In this document: positions 24,762 to 35,766 of the stretch, piece by piece
Position numbering within the stretch: the first letter of the stretch is position 1
Layout of the letters: the number at the start of each line of letters is the position of its first letter
Source: Glutinoglossum americanum
Lineage: Eukaryota > Ascomycota > Geoglossomycetes > Geoglossales > Geoglossaceae
Assembly (NCBI GenBank): GCA_020080175.1
Contig: JAGHQL010000011.1
Coordinates: 62,001-126,000 of the forward strand
Direction of reading: 5' to 3'
DNA length: 64,000 nt
Translations under genes and position numbers: made by a program
The notes under the pieces: model-generated
What the model saw: only the letters and a program-made list of their open reading frames with translations
The model's database searches: none
What the model was told of the DNA's origin: nothing

Positions 24762-25809
24762 CTCGCCCTAAACGCGACTAGAACACCCACAACCGAACAA
24801 GGAAATCAATTCGTTCTCAACGACGTCCGAGCAAGAGCCTCATGCTAACGTCATAAAACAACACTTTCGATACTTTGTCTTGGAAGTCACAGGCGTTCCA
24901 GAGACCAATTGAGAGAGTGAGTGGTACGTAAAAAAAAAAAACAGGTGTATTTGGAGAAAAGAGGAGACGGGCCTCATCATGGACGGGAAGGGAGGGTAGA
25001 TGTTTAAACACCCACATCTTGCCGACGAGTTGAAATATCGAGAACTGGACTAACTCTCTAGTACCAGCTCTAATGGGGTTTAGCGGATGGTGAAGTTGGT
25101 CAATAATACAACAAACTCTGACGTCCTGCCTGATCCATGCTCAGGCGGAGCAGCACAACTCTTCGTAGGAGAGGACGGGGAGAGGGGCTCATCGTCATGC
25201 AAGTGTGGGGCTTGCTCGAGTTGTCGGGATACTAGCCAACGGCCCGACCATAGCGAATAGGGTAATGGGATGTCCTCTCTTAGGGCTTGGCATGTTCGTC
25301 AACGGCGATCGCTCGGAAAATCTCCCCATTTTTTGATGCTCTTGCGCCATATTGTTAGTCCCGCGTGCTCTGGCTCAATGGCATGCGTAGTTTTAAAGAG
25401 GGCTCCAATAGAGAACAATGGGTGGAGCTCACGCACAATCAGGGGTAATGTGGGTCTAGATGCAGTTGGTTGAACAGGCAGCTTGAAATGTTCCATCAGG
25501 GTACTCGGAAAAACTTTCAGCGTCAGCCGCCACGGTCTCACGAGCCACTGCATGTGAAATAAGAAGCACGAGCTGTTAAGGAGAGAAATCATGCACCCCT
25601 CTCCGGGGCTTCGGACCAGAATGCTCTACTATGAACCTGGGTGCCATGATTACTGTGTTCGGCAGAAATGCGGGGAACGCAGATGGAGCTGTTGTGTTAC
25701 AATAGAAGAACGGCTGGTGGGTGCTGCATAATGCTCATGATCGAAAAACCAAAAACCCCATCCTTGCAATGCCATGCCGCCACCGAAAAATTCTGCCGCT
25801 CCGATTTCC
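24762..25809. other. vsb1 promoter region / psf1 3' flank
   Basis: About 1 kb between two minus-strand genes. An A run lies near 24929-24940. The minus-strand frame at 25299-25592 has no family features. Interpreted as the vsb1 promoter and leader plus the psf1 terminator. Confidence 0.55.
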
Positions 25810-26588
25810 TCAGCTGAGCCGTTGCAGATATCCTTGAGCAATCAATCGTTCAACGTCTCCCTGTCGGACGTAGAATTGACTGTTCTTGCTTAGGGTTATG
25901 GCGCTGTGGCAAATATGAACACACAATTTCTCGATCCCGAAGGAATAGAGAAAGTTTAGCCTGACTTACCCGTACTCTGTCTGGATCTCCCCGGCGTCCT
26001 TTAGAACTCGAACATCAATGAACAGGTCTCTCGGCGGTTCGAGGGATCCCGTGAGATCGATATCTGTCCACTGTCCCTTGTATGCAGCAAGCAGGTCGCT
26101 GAATTGCCTTACGTACTCCTCCTCCTCGGGACTGAGTGAGCTAACATTCCCTGTATCGGCAACTAAGCTCGTGCCATTCGCGGACTCCGTTCCGTTAGCA
26201 TTACGACCTTCTTGCTGTTGTGTATTTTCGAGCATATCACTCCCCTTCCAGCACATTTCCTCAAGCTTGTCTACCCGCACTCGGTGGTAGGCTAGCAGGC
26301 ACCGTTTATTTCTGCGCATGCAAAGGTGATCGACCAGAAGTGCACATGCGGTAGCAGGTTCCGCAGAGGGATCGAAATTCCCTTGGAATGGCTCTAAGAT
26401 AGCTGTGACGTCCTTGTCTAGGTCTCTCACCTCTCGCGTAACTGAGCGAACGATTTCCGTCTGATAGGGCGGAAGATGAGCGAGAGACTGGGTTCGTTTG
26501 GCGTGTTGAACCTGCCGTGGACTCAGTTTAAACCATCTTTCATGCCCAAGGGGGCGCTAACCAACTTGTTTCCAAGTTCTCCATACAT
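25810..26588 (-). CDS. psf1: GINS complex subunit Psf1
   Basis: Psf1 is one of four GINS subunits of the CMG helicase (Cdc45-MCM-GINS) required for DNA replication initiation and fork progression. A 220-aa protein in three exons: 26588-26562, 26511-25970, 25903-25810, with introns 26561-26512 and 25969-25904, all in frame. It starts MYGELGNKLV, the typical Psf1 N-terminus, continues QHAKRTQSLAHLPPYQTEIV and RCLLAYHRVRVDKLEEMCWK (hallmark central helix), then PPRDLFIDVRVLKDAGEIQT and the C-terminal B domain GAITLSKNSQFYVRQGDVER, ending LIAQGYLQRLS. A low-complexity insert rich in Asn/Gly/Ser sits between the helical domain and the linker, as often in filamentous fungi. The length is normal for the family. 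Confidence 0.95.
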
Positions 26589-27236
26589 TGCCTAGCTATC
26601 GATGGAGTTATGGAGGATACTAGTGGAGCGTCTCGCGTGAGCGTTAGCGCCAAGATGCATAAGCGGCAGGTAACACGGGTGCTTGCAGCAACCAGAACAA
26701 GTCCATCCACGGGCACTTCACAGCGACCACCCGCAGCGTATCGAATGTCCGAGTTCCATCTAAGCGGTGCCATTTCTACTCGAGGACGTAGTTGCTGTGC
26801 CATAATAACTTTAACCTAGAGTTACTGCTGGATATTTAACGTTCATTTGCCTAGATATCCTGCTCGATTTGATTCACCCCACCCAGAGATACGATGGGCC
26901 AAAAGTTTTCTGGCCGACTAGGTATCTCAGCTTTAACAATACCCTAAAGGAACGGAAGTTCGCCGGTGAAGAGCGGGCGCTGTCACAATAGTAAAGAAGG
27001 AAATGTAACGCCGTCAAGCAATATACTTCCAAAGCCGCATCAGAAAACCAAAGCCAGCGTCAACGGACCAAACCAACACCATAATAGGCTAACCCCAACA
27101 CCGGTTCAACAGAAAGCTTTTGAAAGCGTTTAGCTGGCGAGACCCAACTTCAAAATAAACCTTTTCTTGTGTGCCTCTTTCTCTACATACAATCTCACCT
27201 CCAAGTCCGCCGGCTTCACAATACCGGACACGCTTC
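26589..27236. other. psf1 promoter / HMG gene 3' flank
   Basis: About 650 bp. Both strands are open around 26540-26820 (minus frame beginning MAQQLRPRVEMAPLRWNSDI), which is probably the psf1 leader and not a gene. No other feature seen. Confidence 0.5.
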
Positions 27237-29254
27237 TCACTCTCTCATTTTGTCTTCCATCCACTTGTCATACTCTGAGCCTGGGTCTAGCTCTTCAGTC
27301 TCTTCGCTTATATGCCATTGTTCGTGTTGGTTGCCGTTTGTATGGAGACCAAAGTCCAAGATCTTCTGCTCGCCGGAATGGTACCCATGTGCCTGCTGGT
27401 GATCAACACGCGGATGTGAACTCAGGTAGTCATGGAGACCCTCTGGTGCGAGATTTTCAACTGCATAGGGCGAAGCAAACTGGACATCAGGTGTGTGACC
27501 CATGAGGCTACTGTTGAGGGAAGCCATACTCTCCTCACTGAAATGATCCTCTGCCACTAGGGCGGTTCGTTGGCTGTCGTATTCAAGGAGCGAGGGATCG
27601 ACTTTCATGGCGTCTATTTGCGAAGGGCTATTGACAAACGACATGTGCATTAGATCATAATGCTGTCCGCCGGGTAAACCAATTAGTGGAGGTGTTCCAG
27701 CATAGTGCATCCCGGGGGCTTCAGTCTTCCGCATGGTCACGTCCTCGACATTTGGTGCCGATGTGTTTGGACGGACGGTTGCTTGGTAGTAGTGACCATA
27801 CAGGCCAGCTGTATCCATCACTGCTGGTAAAGGTTTTCCAGGATTGGTTGCCTGGTATGATGATTTGTTCAGGCCATCTCTGGTGTCTAGAGTCCGATGC
27901 CGGTAGTGATCCCCCAAACCAAACATACTATTTACGGGGTAGCCTGCCTCCTTCCCATATTTTTTACTCAGCTTGCCCTTCCTTTTCCTTTTTGTTCGTG
28001 CCTCGAGGCTTTTGCCGTAGTCCTCGTCAGGATCATCAAGGCCACTAGGCTCAGATTCCTCATCGTCAGAGAGTTTCCTCTTGACATTTTGCGATTTGCT
28101 GGGGGAGAACTTGTAGCCAGGGTGGGCACTCTGGTGGTTTCTCCGTTCGATCTTCGCGAGATCGTTGTACCTGTCGCGAATCGACGAGGGCTCCAACGGC
28201 CAGCTTACGCCGCTGACAGACGATACGACTTGGTGGTTGTTCTGAAGACACCACAACTTCGTTCGTTCGGCATACGCTGAGCGGTACAACATGAAGGAGT
28301 TCATGGGTCGGGTAACATAGCCATTTCGTTTCTCCACCTCTTGTCTACGCACTTCTGTTGGTCTGTTCACCCATTCCTCCATGTCACGCACAGGAATATG
28401 GTCGAACCCTATAGTCAATTCGCTTAGGGGGGCATTTAGTCGAGGTACCTTTGGTTTATCGCCTTTCCCTTGCTTGGACGCCTTCTTCGCTTTAGGAGAT
28501 CGCGCGGTGCGTCCCCCATTTGCTCTTGTGGCATCCTGAGTTCCTCTTGTCCCGATGGGGCGACCACTTCGTGTTCGCCTGGTACCCTGGCTTTGAACCG
28601 ATGGGGTAGGCGTTGGAGAGACGAGATATGAATCGTCTCGGAAATTCTGTCACAGAACCCTCTTAGCTCGATACCCCATAGGATAGATATCGTTAACTTA
28701 CTGGATGCCCGTTGGCTGCTAAATCTGGTAGTTTATGATGATCGGGTTGATAGAGACCCATATCGGAAGATGGCTGAGGATTACCCTGAAAGAAAGGTTA
28801 GACGTGAACACTGATATTCTGATGGTAGGAGACTGGGAGGACGCCTACCAATTGGACGCCAAATCCTTCGTTGTCATTGTACTGCGAAAAGGTCTTCTAA
28901 GATGGATTAGAAAATCGCGGCGGGTGTGACTTGCGGTTAGAGAAATCTCACATCAAAATCTCCTAGGTGGCTAGAATTGTTCCCGTGAGAGAAGTCGTCT
29001 TCCTTGGAGTATTTAGTGGCCCCGTGTAAAGGCCCCGACAGCTGTCTCGTCATATTTCTGGAGTCCTCCGATCGTTGGACCAACACCGGCGGTGTGTGTC
29101 GTGGGTAGCGGTGGATACCATAGTCAAGGTCATAAACGCCGACTCCTTCATGTGGGTATTGACTGGCGGCGTTGGAGTGTCCGAGGTGCATAGAACTACA
29201 ACGAAGCTCGCCAGACTTGGAGTATGGCGGTGATGATAGGCATTGTTTAGCCAT
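27237..29254 (-). CDS. HMG-box (MATA_HMG type) transcription factor
   Basis: A 598-aa protein in three exons: 29254-28952, 28785-28702, 28646-27237, all joins in frame. The N-terminal 200 residues are Pro/Ser/Gly-rich with a basic region (RTRRSGRP-type and KAKKASKQGKGDKPK). A single HMG box follows: GYVTRPMNSFMLYRSAYAER, NNHQVVSSVSGVSWPLEPSS, IRDRYNDLAKIERRNHQSAH and PGYKFSPSK. This is the sequence-specific MATA_HMG class found in mating-type and Ste11/Prf1/FMF-1 regulators of sexual development. A bipartite basic segment lies after the box (KRKLSDDEE, RTKRKRKGKLSKKYGK), probably nuclear localisation. The acidic C-terminus (EETEELDPGSEYDKWMEDKM) could activate. It is not a mating-type locus gene by context: no APN2 or SLA2 neighbours are present. 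Orthology to Ste11/FMF-1 is a suggestion from the box, not established. Confidence 0.88.
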
Positions 29255-32086
29255 AGGGCTTCTACGGTACCACAGGAGAGTCGATATGGAAGGAGAAAAT
29301 CTGTTCCGCCACTAGTAGAGGGGTGATCTGAGTGGGGGTTTTGGCGGTTTGATGCACTGCGCTGTCGACCGCTGTTGAAGATGAGGAATCTGTCTTTATC
29401 GACGAGCAGATTGTATTTGTGTTACCATCTAACGATCGTTCTTGCAGCTCCGTTTGTGGAAGGCTAGTGGACGCTGGAACCGTCGATAACCTTAAGCTCT
29501 AGATTTAAGTGTAAGTGTTGTCCGATTTTGGCCTGTGGGAAGTCTTATTTTATGGCTGTTGACAGCCTTCTGGAAAAATAGATCGACTAACCGGTTGAAA
29601 AGGCCCAAGAACAGTTCATCTGAACTTATGTTTTAGGGTGGGTTTCCTGAGATGGGCGTGTGTGTGGGAGAGCCCTCTCTTTGGCGCAAGCGGGGGACCA
29701 AGAAGAAAAGTTTGGGACGAACTGCTCGCAAATACCCGTTATACAGCATGCAACTGCGTCGACGGTTAGAACCCTGGAATTGAAGCAAGCGGCTTGAGCT
29801 GTCCAAACATCACTACGACCGCGGGCTGTCGATGCAGGACTTTTTAGAGGGCCAACGCTGTCTTATATTATCCTTTGTCCGACCATGTGAGTTGGGTGTT
29901 AGAGTAGGTAGATTTAGAGACAGCACCAAACACTCATACGTTGGCAGCTAATTCTTTATCACCCGCAGACAGATCTCCGGGACATCTCTCCGATTCCGAA
30001 CGTATCTTAAAGTATTCTAAAAAAACAAAAAAAATCAGGAGACATGGGGATGTGTTGAGTATGGCCAGTGACTATTTCCCACCGAGTTTGGAGGGCTGTT
30101 CCCAGAAAGCCCATATCTGGAACTGGGCTACGCTACGGAGTTGAGATCTAAGGCTAGTTCTTGGGATTGAATTGGTTACTTCTAGCACTTCTAGTACCGT
30201 CACATCCTCGCCAGCATTGAGCATTTGCTATCCTATTATACGTTTTCGGGACAGTCGAAAACAGAGCCACCCCATAGAGTTTACTACGGATATTGCTAGT
30301 GCCGCCTTAAGACATAGGTTCCCCACCAGTCACACTCCCTGATGCAAACGAGCATTGGTTGGGGTCAAGCTCGATACCATCACCAGTCCCTGTTCGCGGT
30401 TGGAACCGACCGTGTAGTTCTCGCCTCGATTGATCAGCATACCAGCGCCTCTCAAGCGCAAAGTGCGATTTAGATACACCAAGACCAAGTCGGCACAGGC
30501 ACAACACCACATTCCTCGCTTCTCTTTCCATACGCAGCGAGCACGGTAGCCGTCTGGCAAGTACACATACACATACGATTCTCCCTATTCGTTATTCTTA
30601 AAATCCTCCTAATTGGCCCCTAATTTTCGGGCCCGTTTGGAGGGGTCGCCACGCTCATTCTTTCTCACGGTAGGAAAGCGGGGGCTGGCATTTCGGCTGT
30701 GCAGATTATGGCGGGCCATTGCAGGGTTCGCCTTAAACCCTGTATGTTACGGGAATTGCACTGACTCGTTTGAATATCCGTCTTACCATGCACAGAAATG
30801 GCGGCAGCTCGGATTATAACTAGGTGTGGCAATGTAGGTTCTGCTATATGGAACTCGTGGCGGTTAAGTTTGCCATACCCGGTCTGTGGCGATGTAGGCT
30901 CTTAGCTAAGGCTCCACCCCATTCATCCGTTCTATCGGGTTCTGGAAACAAAAGTACTAGCTAGTCTCACACCACCATACTAGGTTTATGGCAGAGTGAG
31001 TTTGTCATACTGTTTGCCATACCTGGGACTATAGCGAAGCGAAATGGCTGTCGTAGTAATTAGAGCTGTTCATCTCCTTGATCCATCCCGTCGGTTCGAA
31101 ACACAAAAGCCATGTTTTTATATGTTTTGAGGCCGGACCTCCCACCTCCCCGACTTCGATTTTCCTAGATGTTTTACTATTTTCACCAGCACGAGCTCAT
31201 GCACTATGCTTATTACATCCTTACTCTCAATGGCCCTAATACCCCTTGTGTTATAGAAAATTCGTTAAAAATTAGACCGGTAGTTTTGAAACTCCATCTT
31301 CCCCAATGAACAACGGGTTCTCCGCTTCAGCGTTGCAGAGATGGTGGAGAGCGGAAAGTAGTCGTATAGTATAGTCTTTCATCCCCTCCATGGAAGATAC
31401 TGGTCTCGATGTAACTCTGCGATGGGTGTAGCATCACTCCACTCCCCAAGAACAGGGTTCAGACATGCAGTCCAGCACACGTTCTGGAGATCTGTTCCCG
31501 GGAATGGGATCGAAATATCGGTTAGGGTTGTCTCGTTCATCCCTTGCATACTCCGTCGGTGCCGAGAGTGGGAATTTCTAGCCGACGAGGTTACATATTC
31601 TCTACTCCAGCTCCCTCGAAAGTTTTGGAGGAGAGCCATACATCTTATCCTCAAACTTTTCATTCACATTAAAGGAAAAATGACTCTATGCAAATGGTGG
31701 AATCAACAATCTTCTAATTGCACGTCTCCTCATCGCTCATGGTATCTATACTATGTATGCGGTGGGCTCACCATTCAACCACTTTGCTCTGCAAAAGCCA
31801 AAAAAAGGGTTTCAATGCTTAATCAAAGCCGCCGCCAATCAACGCCAGCATCTAGAAGGACTCCGCGGAGAGAGCACGTGGCCTGCGGAGATGTAGGACA
31901 AACGCCGATAAAGAAAAGAGGTTCGGGAAAGGGCCCTCTTTGAGCGTAATGACCATGATGACTCCGTTAGATTGACCCCCAATCGCCAGCCCAGCTGACG
32001 ATCTAGTTTACGCGAGGAGCGCAAGATCTCTCCGAGAAGCCCAAAAAGGTCAGAAACTGACCGAATCCATCGCAAATCCATCGAAT
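29255..32086. other. Long upstream region of the HMG gene, with degenerate repeats
   Basis: About 2.8 kb. The part next to 29255 should be the promoter and leader of the HMG gene. Around 30834-31110, partly similar stretches recur (GTGGCAATGTAGGTTCT and GTGGCGATGTAGGCTCT; GTTTGCCATAC twice, with GTTTGTCATAC between; two versions of a segment ending AAACAAAAG/AACACAAAAG), suggesting a decayed repeat. The plus frame at 31422-31943 and its minus overlap have no family signal. Confidence 0.45.
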
Positions 32087-34753
32087 TTAATGCTGGTGAA
32101 CTAACTGTCCATTTGTTGATCGTAGCTGTTCTGGAGTCATCCCTTTACTTGGTGGACATAGGTCCTGCTGCACTGGCGATGGAGATAGTGTTGCGATGGG
32201 TGGCAGGACTTGTGTTCCACTCAGGCTATGACTTGATAATGGTCTCGATGGAGTGTTTTTCGTGGGCGATAGACCTGGGGGTATGACGGACACTGAGCCA
32301 GGTGAAGATAACTGATGGATTTGGTGCCGCGGGGATGCGGGTGGCGGGTATAGGGGGCAGTCGACTCCATTGGTCACAGAATGGGGGCTGACGGATGGGG
32401 GAAAGCCCCATTTCGGGGCTTCTTTGTTCCCATGTGTTGGTGACGACATTAGTGGATGCGCCTTCGCTGATAAAGGCAACCCTGACTCAGACGCAAACGT
32501 CTGGGGCAAATTTGGATTGGTATGTGGAGGCGACGTTATTGGGGTTTGATATGAAGCGGTATTTGGAGGTGGTAAGACAGGTGCATAACCGGATGTAGTA
32601 ATGCCGTTAGTGAAGACTGGGTTAGACGTTGATGGGATCAACTGGTGGCCTCCTAGATGTGGCGTAGCCGCATGTCGTGGCTCGGCAGCTCCTGTGCGGG
32701 CGGGATCAGGCCGCTGTTGATCGACACTATGGTCGAGGATCTTTGATGACGGGGGAGTCACGTAGCTCTCCTTGGTTTTATGCACCTTGTGATCTTGAGT
32801 GCCTCCATTGATATGGAGACCGGAGCGCCCTGCTGGAGAGAATGAAGAGCCAAGGCGAAATTTGAGAGTAATTTTTGGGCTGTTTGCGGATTTTATCTCA
32901 TCTTCGATGCGTCGTTTGCAACTCTTGCAGATGAACTGAAAGTCACTGCGCTCAGCTTCTTCTTGACTGATTCCAAGACAGGCGCTATGTTGCCAGATGT
33001 TGCATTTCTCACATGCAACGCTGTGAGAGCCATCATCCTGCGGCGGGGTTAAATTTGAGCGCAATAAAATATGGGCGGTTACTATGCTTACTAAATTCTC
33101 GCCATTGACACCACATACCGAGCAGTCAAAGATCCAATCTTCCTCCTGAGTATATTCTTCGAGTGCCTGCTTGTGCTTTTCGATCTCTGACTTGAGCTGT
33201 CTCTCCGACTTCCGGGCCTCCCCAGCCTCAAGTTTCTTGCTATCTTCTGATAGATTCGCGAGTTCCTCCTCATGCAAAATCCTCTTCATCTCTCGCTCCC
33301 TGAGTCGTCGCTCGCGAGTTAAAATACGCGATTCTCGATCCTAGAAGAATGAGAATGGTCACTTAGACTAAGTTAAGGATGTGGCTCCTACCTGCTCCAT
33401 TTTCTTCAACATCTCCTGCTCTCTCCTTGCCATAATAAGGTCAGCCTGTCTTTTCCGCTCTGCTCCAATTGCCTCTTCCTCTTCCCTTTGCTTCTCCAGC
33501 TTGCTGGCGATTCTACTTGACCGCTTCACAGTCGCCAATTTCTCAAGGGCCAGTAATTCTCTCTCCCTTCTTGCCTCTTTCTTTTTCCTCTCCTCAGCCT
33601 GTTGTTCGAGGACTGGCAGGACATCTGCAACTAGGACGTCATGCAGCTCCTTCTCATCCGGGTGTCTGCTTCGACGGATCGACTCGACGAATTCCTTGAA
33701 TTGTTCCAGAGTGACGGCCACACACTCCCACTTCATGCCACCAAAACCATCATCCACTTCCTCAACCTCCGCTCCCCCTAGGTCTTCCTCCCCCAATCCA
33801 TCCCTATTCTCTGGTGCGCCTCCGGATACCTTTCTACGCTTACTAGCACGAGCAGCGGCTTTTGCCTTCTTAGAATTTTTCTTGGGCTTCGGCGCCGGTA
33901 GCGAGGGTGATGGTGGGTCTGTACGCCTGTAAAGCCGGTTATCGTCAAGAATGAAATAGGTGCGCTCCTTCGCATCCCACCCTGCCGGCTCGATCCGCTG
34001 TTGCAGCGAAGTGTCAGCACGCATTTCTTGGGGTGGAGCGATATGACTTCTACCCAATCAACCTGCTCCGTATCCTTCTGTTCAGGCATCCTCTCTCGAA
34101 TCCGGTCGCTGTGAATCATTGTCCATTGCGAAAGTTGGTAGAGAACCCGAATCTGGATCGCAAGTAGCATTTAGTAAACCGATTGCCACCTTGCATTAGC
34201 CCTAGACTAAAACCGAGATAGCTAACCTTTGTAAATACGTCAAATTCGGTGAAGCTCTTTGGGGCCTCTTCATCCCCAAAAGGATTGTGCTTGGGTAGCC
34301 TCGCTTGATACTGACGTCGCGAATATTCGTCAAACAAGTCCGGACTGCTAAGGAATTAGAGAGTACATCGAGAAGTTCCAAAAGCTGAACTCACGTCAGA
34401 CCACGATGTGAGGACACAAACTTGAGGAGGGCTAGGCCTATCGCAGACAGTGTTTCTGAATGATGTGGCTTCAATAGTTCGGTTTCTAAATCCTAAGTGA
34501 ATGATTCCTATTAGTTCCACCTGGCGATACCTTTTAAGAAACAGGCGAGCGTTTGTTATAATCACAAAAGCTAGTAGGCTATAGCTACCTCGATATCTAG
34601 GTCCTGGTCGACCTTTATAGCTTTTCCAAAGATGAAGAGGTACTGCCCAAGGTTGGCAAATTCCCACATGTTCCGGATACGATCCAGCAGACTCGGTTCA
34701 TGTGGAGGGCTTTCAGCCTCCATCTCCTGTCGTGCTCTTTTCCTTGAAACCAT
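32087..34753 (-). CDS. WHIM/DDT-like and PHD-finger chromatin protein (RSF1-like)
   Basis: About 761 aa in seven exons: 34753-34589, 34492-34395, 34344-34228, 34152-34054, 33997-33392, 33340-33092, 33037-32087 (borders within a base or two). The N-terminus (LLDRIRNMWEFANLGQYLFI, EFDVFTKIRVLYQLSQWTMI, then GWDAKERTYFILDDNRLYRR) has the layout of WHIM1/WHIM2 motifs found in ISWI partner proteins such as RSF1. A long charged coiled coil follows (about residues 280-430, Arg/Glu/Lys-rich). The PHD finger is FDCSVCGVNGENL-DDGSHSV, ACEKCNIWQHSACLG, FICKSCKR, with the Cys4-His-Cys3 ligands present, and an aromatic-plus-acidic pattern compatible with methyl-lysine binding. The intron 33091-33038 falls inside the finger. 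The last 280 residues are Pro/Ser-rich and disordered. A role as a histone-reading subunit of a remodelling complex is inferred. Confidence 0.82.
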
Positions 34754-35766
34754 TGTACTAGCGTTGAGTACAAATGAAGGAGTAGGGTGTCAAGGGACGG
34801 AAGGCGACGCGAGGCCTTGACGCCTCACTCCCCTCGCAGTGAATTTATGTCGCTGCTGGTAGTATAAAACCTAGCAAATTCAGCAAGAGCAGATGAAATC
34901 GCGTGCCTGAAGGGTGGACTGGTTGTTTTCAGCACGATAAAACGCGTGGCTGAGCGGCTCTAGCATCCGGCAGGGTTCGTCCGGAATTATTAGAAATTTT
35001 GGAGCCGCGCTCTGAGTTGAATGGGAATTGATGACACGCCAATTTCTAGTCACGTGCACAAATGTCGCGCATAATGAGGTCTTCCGACCGGCCGACGAGT
35101 GCACAAACCATTCTAAACTTCACATAAAAGCGCTACATGTCGGAGTGATGTCGGGAGATCATCGCCAGAAACCTTCTGTCAAAACCCCCAGCAACGAATG
35201 CAGCCAATAGGGAATTTCGACAGCTCTTCATATATGTTCATGGGTTTCGGAGAGGAGTACCTCTGCGCCCCCTTAAGAGTAGCGGGAGATGGAAGGACCT
35301 CAGCCGACGTGTAACCACCTAAACGGGATTCGACCGCGGGCATTGTTATGCATGCACAGCGAAATGTTCAAGTGCGTCTGGAAGCTTAGCGATAAAGGTT
35401 CTTTCGCTTTCCTAACCTTACTTAATATGCAAAACACTTCAACGGCAAGTTTTGTTAAGAGTAATATCTCGGAATAGTTGGTTCCTCTACTTTTGGGGCA
35501 AAAGACGTCGGAACTGTCGATTTTCAATTCCGTGGTCGCTGGAATTCCAACTCACCCTTGTTTCTTCCGTCTTCCCATCAAATCAAGGTTTTATCCGATC
35601 CGGGCGAACTACCGAGCAGATTACTACGTAGTAGGGATAACTAGAACGACTGTCGTGCTCTTTTGCATTTCGCTTTCTTGAATAAGCACGGGCCTCTATT
35701 TATTCATCCGTCGTCATTCTCATCAGCAGGAGAACCAATGTCTTCCTGCCGTACCATTCAGCGTCG
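34754..35766. other. Divergent promoter: WHIM/PHD gene and scp1
   Basis: About 1 kb between two outward-facing genes. A CACGTG E-box (TCACGTGC) occurs at about 35051-35058. No supported reading frame. Confidence 0.5.

Noticed and set aside
26540-26803. Minus-strand 87-codon frame overlapping the psf1 start
   Set aside because: It runs through the psf1 start and first intron in another frame; the Psf1 model is strongly supported, so this is leader sequence.
31379-31943. Overlapping open frames on both strands
   Set aside because: No domain, signal peptide or splice structure; composition is like the surrounding non-coding DNA.
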